Assembly (NCBI RefSeq): GCF_023035675.1
Contig: NZ_CP073136.1
Location: 744,001 to 808,000 of the forward strand
Source of the DNA: Borrelia hermsii DAH
GTDB lineage: Bacteria > Spirochaetota > Spirochaetia > Borreliales > Borreliaceae
Direction of reading: 5' to 3'
Length of the DNA stretch: 64,000 nt
The position numbers and the translations under genes are program-made. Shown in pieces: positions 28,327 to 35,545 of the stretch. How positions within the stretch are numbered: position 1 is the first letter of the stretch; the number at the start of each line of letters is the position of its first letter. A model generated the notes under the pieces. That model saw only the letters and a list, made by a program, of their open reading frames with translations, searched no databases and had not been told where the DNA came from.

Positions 28327-29298
28327 ATGACTAAGATTATTCCTGTTGCAAGTGGAAAGGGTGGTGTTGGAAAAACGTCTTTTGTTGCTAATATTGGTTA
28401 TAAACTTGCATGTTTAGGCAAAACTGTAATACTTGTTGATCTTGACCTTGGTGGTTCTAACCTGCATACATGTTTAGGGGTTAAGAATACTGGCGTTGGA
28501 ATAGGTTCCTTTATTAATAAACGTGAGAAAGATTTTTCAAGTTTAATTCTTAAAACGCCTTATAAAAAGCTTTATCTGATTCCAGGAGATGCCCTTTATA
28601 CGGGAACAGCTAATATTCCTTTTTCTATTAAAAAGAGGATAATAGACTCGATTCAGAGAGATCTTGTTGCTGATTTTGTTTTCATAGATTTAGGTTCAGG
28701 TACGTCTTATAATACAGTAGATTTTTATTTGTCAGCTTACAGTGGTATAATCGTTACTGTTCCAGAAACCCCTTCAATACTTAATGCTTATTCTTTTTTG
28801 AAAAATGCACTGTATCGGCTTTTGTATTTGAGTTTTCCTTCAAAGAGTGCTGAACGTGAATATATTAGTAATTTTTTTAAAAATAAAATAGAAGGTACGA
28901 ATGTTAAATTTAAAGATTTAGTTACGGGGATTGAAGTTATATCTTTAAGTGCATCACTTAAGGTAAAAAAGATGATGAATAGTTTTTATCCCAGAGTTGT
29001 ATTAAATAGGATAGAATCTAGTGAAGAAATAGCTATGTGTGAAAATTTAATAAATGTTGTTAAAAATAATATTAACATACCGGTTGAATTTGTTGGTTTT
29101 ATTCCGTTTGCAAAGAGTTTTAGAGAGTCTGTTAATAATAGAGTTCCATTTATTGATTTTGATAGAAATTCAAAGCTTAATAAATATTTTGAGTTTATTG
29201 CAGGTAATTTAATTAAGTCTCCCGTTGAAGGTTCGCCTTATATTTATGATGATATATACGATATGATTAAAGAACAAAGTCAATTTATTAGGAAATAA
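28327..29298 (+). CDS. MinD/FlhG-like ParA-family ATPase
   Basis: A P-loop ATPase with the deviant Walker A motif K-G-G-V-G-K-T (residues 11-17), switch-like DLDLGGSNLHT and FIDLGSGTS. The family positions division, flagellar or chromosomal complexes by ATP-dependent dimerisation. B. burgdorferi has two such ylxH/minD-related genes; this is the copy away from the flagellar operon. ATG 28327 is preferred to TTG 28321 because AATAGGA at 28313-28319 then has standard spacing. A long insert around residues 175-215 is unlike MinD, and no C-terminal membrane-targeting helix is obvious. Confidence 0.85.
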   Translation: MTKIIPVASGKGGVGKTSFVANIGYKLACLGKTVILVDLDLGGSNLHTCLGVKNTGVGIGSFINKREKDFSSLILKTPYKKLYLIPGDALYTGTANIPFSIKKRIIDSIQRDLVADFVFIDLGSGTSYNTVDFYLSAYSGIIVTVPETPSILNAYSFLKNALYRLLYLSFPSKSAEREYISNFFKNKIEGTNVKFKDLVTGIEVISLSASLKVKKMMNSFYPRVVLNRIESSEEIAMCENLINVVKNNINIPVEFVGFIPFAKSFRESVNNRVPFIDFDRNSKLNKYFEFIAGNLIKSPVEGSPYIYDDIYDMIKEQSQFIRK

Positions 29299-29336
29299 TT
29301 GAATTATAATAATACTTATTATGGAGGAGGAACTTA

Positions 29337-30680
29337 ATGCATAGAATTAGGAATGAGAATTTAGATTTTAAAATAGAAAATTTAGGAGAATGTAAACAAG
29401 ATAATCCTTTGATTAGTTTTTATGCTAAGGAGAGTCATGTTCACTTTACTGATGAGACTAGTAAGATTAGATTGAATGTTTATAAAAATGAAGAGGGTTG
29501 GGAGCAATATGAGAATGTTTTTTTAGAGAAAGCTGGTCCTAGATATAAGATTTATTTTGATCCAAGTCATGTTAAGGCGGCAATTACTACTTGTGGAGGT
29601 CTTTGTCCAGGTTTTAATGATGTTATTCGTTCAATTGTTAGAACTTTATGGAAAGTATATGGAGTTTATAATATTTATGGAGTTAAATTCGGATATCAGG
29701 GACTTTTGCCAGAGTCTAATTTGAGTTTTATGAAGCTAAATCCTGATGTAGTAGATGATATTAATCAGCTTGGTGGGACAATACTTGGTTCATCAAGAGG
29801 GGGGATTAAACCTGTTGAAATAGTTGATACTTTGGAGAGGATGGAAATTAATATGCTCTTTAATATCGGTGGAGATGGAACACAAAAGGGTTCTGTTTTA
29901 ATTGCTGAGGAAATAGAGAGAAGAAATTTGAAAATAGCTGTTGTAGGTATTCCAAAGACAATAGATAATGATTTGATGTTTGTTCAAAAATCTTTTGGAT
30001 TTGAAACGGCTGTGGAGCAAGCAGTTGCTGCGGTTGCTGGTGCTCACTTTGAGGCAAATAGTGCTTATAATGGAATTGGTCTTGTTAAGGTTATGGGTAG
30101 AGATTCTGGGTTTATTGCTGCTTATACTGCTTTATCATCTAATGATGTTAATTTTTGTTTAATCCCAGAACTAGATTTTGATATTGAGGGGCCTAATGGG
30201 CTTCTTGCACATCTTGAAAGACGCCTTTTGGCAAAAGAGAATTTGGATGAGATGCCCCATGCAGTAATATTAATAGCAGAGGGAGCTGGACAAAAATATT
30301 TTGATCCTGGTAGTCGCAAAAGAGATGATTCTGGTAATTTGCTTTATGAAGATATTGGACTTTATATTAAAGACAAGGTTAATACGTATTTTAAATCAAA
30401 AAATATTCCAGTTAATCTTAAATATATTGATCCTAGTTATATTATTAGAAGCTCACCAGCTAATGCTAGTGATTCCCTTTATTGTGCTCGTCTTGGCTCA
30501 AATGCTGTTCATGCTGCTATGGCAGGTAAGACAAAATTATTAATTAGCTTATGGAGTACAAAATTTGTACATATTCCAATAAAAATGGCAGTAATTGCTA
30601 GAAATAAAGTCAATATAAATGGTTCTTTCTGGCGGGATGTTCTTTCAAGTACTGGTCAGCCATTTAGCATGAAGAACTAA
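29337..30680 (+). CDS. pfk: 6-phosphofructokinase (447-aa type)
   Basis: Phosphorylates fructose-6-phosphate in glycolysis. The core has TTCGGLCPGFNDVIRS, the donor loop GGDGT (residues 178-182) and PKTIDND (206-212), then a PFK-type substrate loop (VMGRDSGFIA) and an IPE-type stretch (LIPELDF). Gly181 instead of Asp predicts ATP as donor, while Lys207 is the residue usual in PPi enzymes; this combination is known from ATP-dependent trypanosomatid PFKs. A very strong GGAGGAGG precedes the ATG. Borrelia also has a separate PPi-PFK elsewhere (known), so this copy may be secondary. Confidence 0.9.
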   Translation: MHRIRNENLDFKIENLGECKQDNPLISFYAKESHVHFTDETSKIRLNVYKNEEGWEQYENVFLEKAGPRYKIYFDPSHVKAAITTCGGLCPGFNDVIRSIVRTLWKVYGVYNIYGVKFGYQGLLPESNLSFMKLNPDVVDDINQLGGTILGSSRGGIKPVEIVDTLERMEINMLFNIGGDGTQKGSVLIAEEIERRNLKIAVVGIPKTIDNDLMFVQKSFGFETAVEQAVAAVAGAHFEANSAYNGIGLVKVMGRDSGFIAAYTALSSNDVNFCLIPELDFDIEGPNGLLAHLERRLLAKENLDEMPHAVILIAEGAGQKYFDPGSRKRDDSGNLLYEDIGLYIKDKVNTYFKSKNIPVNLKYIDPSYIIRSSPANASDSLYCARLGSNAVHAAMAGKTKLLISLWSTKFVHIPIKMAVIARNKVNINGSFWRDVLSSTGQPFSMKN

Positions 30681-30719
30681 AATAAAGGTAATTTAAGTTT
30701 TCTTTTATTTTTCTTTTAG

Positions 30720-32051
30720 TTATTTTGCTGCATTGCCCGCAATATTTAATGCATCCCAAGTTTTTGAGAATGGTGGAGAATATGCGAAATCCATCATTCC
30801 AAGTTCATTTGTTGTAAGTTTTGAATAAACAGCAAGGGATAGTGCGTGCATTCTTGTTGCAGCTCCATTTTTACCAATTATTTGTGCCCCAATGATTTCT
30901 TTTGTTTCTTTATTGTATATCAGTTTAATATACAAATCTTCTTGATTTGGATAATAATTTGTATGATTTTTATCTTTTATAAATATTGTTTTATATTTAA
31001 TTCCAAGCCTTAAAGCGGCCTCTTCTGTAAGACCAGTTCTGGCTGCTTCAAGAGATAGGACTTTAATAGACGCAGATCCTAGCGTTCCTTTAAAAGGAAC
31101 GCGCCTTCCTGCTAGATTTTCACCAATTACCTTTCCTAATTTGTTAGCTGTTGTTGCAAGGGGAATGTAATCATTTTTCTTGCTTATAATATTGTAAACT
31201 GTAGCGCAATCTCCTGCAGAGAAAATGTTTTCTGCACTGGTTTCGCCATATTCATTGATAATTATTGCACCATTTTTTAAGGTCTCAAGTTGACCTTCTA
31301 AGAATTCAGTAGCAGGTTTTATTCCTGTAGAGAGAATTACAAGATCTGCCTTATATTCGGATTTATTTGTAATAATTCCTTCAACTTTTTCTTTTCCTAT
31401 TAAGCTTTTTGCAAATTCATCTGTGTGGAGTAAAACATTGTTTTTTATTAGTTCTTCTTCCATTATATTAGTTATTTCTTTATCGAATGATTCGGTTAGT
31501 ATTCGTTTGTCTAGTTGGATTATTCTTATATTTTTGTCTAAAGTTTTAGCAGCCTCGATCATTTCAATTCCAATATATCCAGCTCCTATTATTACTATGT
31601 TTTTTATGTCTTTTTTCTTGAAAAGTTCTCTTATTTCCTGTCCGTCTTTCATATTTCTTAGAGTATAAAAGTTATTTAGTTGAATATTGCTAATTGGAGG
31701 AATGATAGGATTTCCTCCCGTTGCAATCATTAATTTATCATAAGTATCATTGAATATCTGTTGTGTTTTAAGGTTTTTTACCTTAAGGGTATTATTTTTT
31801 ATGTCGACTTTAATGACCTCATGTTCAGTGAATACTGATATTCCATTTTGTGCAAATTCCTCAGGTGTTCTAGCTATCATGTTGTTTGGTTCATCAAAGA
31901 AGCCACCAATGAAATATGGTAGTCCGCAAGCCCCAAAAGATGTAGTATTTGTTTTCTCATAAATAGTGATATTTAATCCTTTATTTGTTCGTTTGGCTTT
32001 TGCAGCAGCGCTAGTTCCTGCAGCAGTTCCGCCAATAATTATTATTTTCAT
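30720..32051 (-). CDS. cdr: Coenzyme A disulfide reductase
   Basis: An NAD(P)H flavoenzyme that regenerates CoA thiol from CoA disulfide. The 443-residue protein has an FAD-binding GGTAAGTSAA loop, the single redox Cys42 in SFGACGLPYF (the family's SFxxCGxPY), a second dinucleotide motif (IVIIGAGYIGIEMIE), the FAD-binding IFSAGDCA and the C-terminal dimerisation domain with conserved Tyr (FAYSPPFSKTWD). It lies 8 bases downstream of the cystine-symporter-like gene, on the same strand, and so is probably co-transcribed with it. Confidence 0.95.
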   Translation of the reverse strand: MKIIIIGGTAAGTSAAAKAKRTNKGLNITIYEKTNTTSFGACGLPYFIGGFFDEPNNMIARTPEEFAQNGISVFTEHEVIKVDIKNNTLKVKNLKTQQIFNDTYDKLMIATGGNPIIPPISNIQLNNFYTLRNMKDGQEIRELFKKKDIKNIVIIGAGYIGIEMIEAAKTLDKNIRIIQLDKRILTESFDKEITNIMEEELIKNNVLLHTDEFAKSLIGKEKVEGIITNKSEYKADLVILSTGIKPATEFLEGQLETLKNGAIIINEYGETSAENIFSAGDCATVYNIISKKNDYIPLATTANKLGKVIGENLAGRRVPFKGTLGSASIKVLSLEAARTGLTEEAALRLGIKYKTIFIKDKNHTNYYPNQEDLYIKLIYNKETKEIIGAQIIGKNGAATRMHALSLAVYSKLTTNELGMMDFAYSPPFSKTWDALNIAGNAAK

Positions 32052-32059
32052 AGAATCCC

Positions 32060-33448
32060 TTATTTTTCTATTTCGTTTTGATTATTATAAATATTTATGT
32101 CTAATTGATTAAGGTTTTTGGCTGTTATTATTCCTGCAATCATTGCGCCGCTTACATTAACAGATGTTCTACCCATGTCAATTAAAGGTTCAATAGATAT
32201 TAGTAGCCCAACGAGTTCAACGGGTAGGTTCATTGATGAGAGAACCATTAAAGAGGATATTGTTGCACCTCCTCCAGCTCCAGCTGCTCCAAATGAGGTT
32301 ATTATTATTAATCCTATAAGTTGGAGTAGGAATAAAGGTTCTGTTGGGTTTATTCCTTGGGTAGGAGCAATCATTATTGCTAGCATGGCAGGATGGAGAG
32401 CTGCGCAGCCATTTTGTCCAATGGATGTTCCAAATGCACTTGAGAGATTTGCAATGCCCTCACTGACTCCTAATTGTTTAGTTTGTACTTCTACATTAAC
32501 AGGTATTGTTGCTGCGCTAGAACGAGATATGAATGCAAATGTTAAGACTGGCCATGCTTTTTTAATGAAGATAATTGGATTTAGCCTGTTAAGTGCAATT
32601 AGTGACATGTGCATTAAAATTGTAATACCAATAGCAATATAAGATGCAAGTGCAAATTTTCCAAGTTTCATGATACTTGAAATATCACTTGTTGCTGATA
32701 TTTTTGTAATCATTGCTAATATGGCATAAGGTGTTAACTTTAAAATTAACATTATCATTCCTGAGGTTAAATCTTGTGCTGTGGATATTATTTGTTTAAA
32801 AACTTCTATTGATTCTGGGTTTTTTTTGGCAACCCTAAGAGCAACGATTCCTACTAAGGCAGCAAATATTACTATTCCAATTGTTGAGTTTGGCCTTGCT
32901 CCTGTCATATCTGAGAATATATTCTCAGGGATAATTTCTGATAGTTTTTGTGTAATTGGGGTTTCCTGTAGGCGTTCAAGACCTTGATTTAGTTTTTTGC
33001 CTCGTGTAATTTCATCTACTCCAGGTTGGAGTCCTTCTGCTGTTAATTTAAAGGAGAGAGATGTACAAATTCCAATTATTGCAGCAATTCCTGCTGTGAA
33101 TACAAGCATGAATATTACAGATAAACTCATTTTCCAAATGTCCTGGCTATTTGTTAGTTTTACTATTGCCGATATTATTGAAACAAGTATGAGTGGTATT
33201 ACCATCATTTTAATAAGTCTTACATATCCTATGCCTAAGATATTAATCCACTGAATACTCTCTTTTAATATTGTTGATTCTGGTTCATAACAATATTTCA
33301 TAGTTATACCAAAGACTATTCCTAATCCTAGGGCTATCAATAGTCTTTTTGTAAATGAGATGTGTTTTTTATGTAGAAAATATAGAAATCCTATTAATAT
33401 AAGCATGATTATAATATTTATTAGTGTGTATATTATTGTTGTGTCCAT
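32060..33448 (-). CDS. DAACS-family symporter resembling L-cystine transporter TcyP
   Basis: A 462-residue membrane carrier with about eight to ten hydrophobic segments and the DAACS re-entrant loops. Homologues in Borrelia are usually labelled GltP (glutamate/aspartate). However, the loop reads SRSSAATIPVNVE and SIGQNGCAALHPAMLAIM, and the end has DMGRTSVNVSGAM. In glutamate carriers the corresponding loop has an NMDGT motif; the G-Q-N-G-C version is what I recall for TcyP/YdjN cystine symporters. Pairing with CoA-disulfide reductase fits a thiol role. Substrate remains inference. The ribosome-binding site AAGGGG lies about 9 bases before the ATG. Confidence 0.85.
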   Translation of the reverse strand: MDTTIIYTLINIIIMLILIGFLYFLHKKHISFTKRLLIALGLGIVFGITMKYCYEPESTILKESIQWINILGIGYVRLIKMMVIPLILVSIISAIVKLTNSQDIWKMSLSVIFMLVFTAGIAAIIGICTSLSFKLTAEGLQPGVDEITRGKKLNQGLERLQETPITQKLSEIIPENIFSDMTGARPNSTIGIVIFAALVGIVALRVAKKNPESIEVFKQIISTAQDLTSGMIMLILKLTPYAILAMITKISATSDISSIMKLGKFALASYIAIGITILMHMSLIALNRLNPIIFIKKAWPVLTFAFISRSSAATIPVNVEVQTKQLGVSEGIANLSSAFGTSIGQNGCAALHPAMLAIMIAPTQGINPTEPLFLLQLIGLIIITSFGAAGAGGGATISSLMVLSSMNLPVELVGLLISIEPLIDMGRTSVNVSGAMIAGIITAKNLNQLDINIYNNQNEIEK

Positions 33449-33538
33449 CCTTTTGCCCCTTTTTTGTAAATTTGAATGTACATAGTATTTTGAATCATAG
33501 TTAAGTACTTATGAATTAACTTTGTTACTTTTTTATTA

Positions 33539-35113
33539 TCAAAGTAGGCTATCATAAGAGCTTATTATGCCGTCTTTTAAGTCATTGTTCTTCAAAATTT
33601 TAGTTGCAATGACTTTGCCAAGTTGAACTCCTTCTTGGTCGAATGAATTTATATTTAGTAAGAATCCTTCAAACATTACCTTGTTTTCATAGTGGGATAG
33701 TATTGCACCTATTGTATAAGGTGTAAGCTCTTTTGAATATATTAATGCAGAAGGTCTCTCACCTTTAAAGTTTTTATTTTTATTTGTATCTTCTTTGCCG
33801 CAAGATAATGCTATTATTTGGGCTATTAAATTTGCTTTTAGCTTATTATTGTTTGATGTTCCCTCTAGAGTGATATCCTGTTTTAGTTGAGACTCACTAA
33901 AACCTATGAAATCCATTGGTACTATCTCTGTTCCTTGATGAAGCATTTGAAAGAATGAATGTTGAACATCTGTTCCAATTCCCCCCCAAATTATTCTTAC
34001 TGTTTTATAATCAATTTTTTCTCCAAACCTGTTTACACTTTTTCCATTGCTTTCCATTTCAAGTTGCTGCAGATGAAGATAGAAGTTTTCCATTGCTTTT
34101 GAATATGCAATAATACAGTTACTGCTGTAGTTGAGGATATTACTTTCGTATATACTAATTAGTGCTGCTAGGAGAGGAGCATTTTCTTTTATATTTTTAT
34201 TTAATGCTTTTTTATCAACCTCATAAGCTCCTTTCAATATTTCTTTTGTAACGTTTTCTGTGAAGCAAAGAGTAATTAGGGTAAGTCCAACAGCCGATGT
34301 TGGTGAAAATCTTCCACCAATTGAATCATGCATAAAGAAGTATTCAAGATATCCCTGTTCAAGTGCTAGCATACTTCCCTTTGAGGTAATGATTATAATC
34401 TGTTTTTGGTATTCTTTGATTCCATTATCTTTTAATTTTTTAATTAAAAATTGCATATTAGATGCTGTCTCTAGCGTGGTTCCGCTTTTTGATACTATAA
34501 TAAATAGGGTTTCTTGAAGGTCTATTTTACTTAAGATTTCTTCTGATTCATCTGGGTCAACATTTGAAATAAAATAGGCTTTCATCAGATGTAAATTTTT
34601 TTTCTTAGCATAATTTTTAATTGCGGTGTATAGCGCTTTTGGGCCAAGACTCGATCCGCCAATTCCGATTTGTACCACATTCTTAAATACTCTTCCACTT
34701 GTGCTCTTAATTGTGCCGTTTTGGACTTGTTTTGCAAATTCAAAAATTCTTTTAAGCTCGCTTTCAAAAAATTTTCTCATATTTTCATTATTTTCTGTGA
34801 CTTCTATGCCAAGTTGTCCTCTTGTCAAATGGTGTAAAACTTTTCTGTTTTCGCTGATGTTAATATTTTTACCATCAATGATTTCTTTATATTTTTCTAT
34901 TAGATTTGCTTCATCGCTTAAATTTTGAAATATTCTTAGGTGATTTTCGTTAATTTGTTTTGTAGCGTAATTATAATGTACGTGATGTCCTTCTATCTTG
35001 ATATCATATTCTTTTATTCTGTCTTCGCTTAGAGTCTTCTTTAGTTCTTCGGGATTGGTTTGTTTTAATTCTTGAAAATTTTTAAGTTTATTAAGGTTAA
35101 TGTATTTAAGCAT
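33539..35113 (-). CDS. pgi: Glucose-6-phosphate isomerase
   Basis: Interconverts glucose-6-phosphate and fructose-6-phosphate in glycolysis. The 524-residue enzyme contains IGIGGSSLGPKALY, VSKSGTTLETASN (the sugar-phosphate SIS site), GGRFSPTSAVGL and the C-terminal signature near SFDQEGVQLGKVIA, with the catalytic Glu and Lys regions present. It is the last gene of a minus-strand group downstream of the PBP and ParB-like genes (34-base gap), so it may be read through from them or from a local promoter. Confidence 0.97.
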   Translation of the reverse strand: MLKYINLNKLKNFQELKQTNPEELKKTLSEDRIKEYDIKIEGHHVHYNYATKQINENHLRIFQNLSDEANLIEKYKEIIDGKNINISENRKVLHHLTRGQLGIEVTENNENMRKFFESELKRIFEFAKQVQNGTIKSTSGRVFKNVVQIGIGGSSLGPKALYTAIKNYAKKKNLHLMKAYFISNVDPDESEEILSKIDLQETLFIIVSKSGTTLETASNMQFLIKKLKDNGIKEYQKQIIIITSKGSMLALEQGYLEYFFMHDSIGGRFSPTSAVGLTLITLCFTENVTKEILKGAYEVDKKALNKNIKENAPLLAALISIYESNILNYSSNCIIAYSKAMENFYLHLQQLEMESNGKSVNRFGEKIDYKTVRIIWGGIGTDVQHSFFQMLHQGTEIVPMDFIGFSESQLKQDITLEGTSNNNKLKANLIAQIIALSCGKEDTNKNKNFKGERPSALIYSKELTPYTIGAILSHYENKVMFEGFLLNINSFDQEGVQLGKVIATKILKNNDLKDGIISSYDSLL

Positions 35114-35147
35114 AAAATATCCTCAACAGTTTTTGTATATTTAAATT

Positions 35148-35540
35148 TTATTTTTTTCTTTTAAAGATTTTTTTTATTTTAAATGTTATAAGATTTAATA
35201 ATCTTATAATTATATTTTTTTCTGAATAATTTTTTAATTGCTCTTCTCCTGTCTCTGCTTCACTTTTTGTAAATGATTTTCTGGCATTGTTCTCATCTAG
35301 TTCAATTTCGAGTAGAGTTTTTTTATCTTCTATGGGGATTACTTTGACATCGACTTCTTTATACCCAAGTTCTTTTAATACTTGATATCTTCTAAAACCA
35401 GCTACTAGATTTTTATTTTTATCTATTATTATTGGATAAATTAAACCATGTTTTTTGATACTTTCTTTAAGAGTTGTGGTATCTCCTACATTTTGTCTGA
35501 TTCGTCTTTTAATTTTTATTTGTTCTAAATCTATTAACAT
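35148..35540 (-). CDS. Small ParB/sulfiredoxin-fold protein
   Basis: A 130-residue protein whose first 70 residues form a ParB N-domain-like fold: ESIKKHGLIYPIIIDKNKNLVAGFRRYQVLKELGY, with the G-x-R-R (AGFRR) nucleotide-contact motif. There is no helix-turn-helix and no dimerisation domain, so it is not a complete ParB. The basic tail (KIKKIFKRKK) could bind membrane or nucleic acid. It lies 5 bases downstream of the class A PBP gene and is almost certainly co-transcribed with it. Role unknown. Confidence 0.8.
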   Translation of the reverse strand: MLIDLEQIKIKRRIRQNVGDTTTLKESIKKHGLIYPIIIDKNKNLVAGFRRYQVLKELGYKEVDVKVIPIEDKKTLLEIELDENNARKSFTKSEAETGEEQLKNYSEKNIIIRLLNLITFKIKKIFKRKK

Positions 35541-35545
35541 ACTTA

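Noticed and set aside
32118-32642. Plus-strand 174-codon ORF opposite the symporter gene
   Set aside because: Shadow of the transporter frame; composition (Ile/Pro/Ser) is that of antisense membrane-protein sequence.
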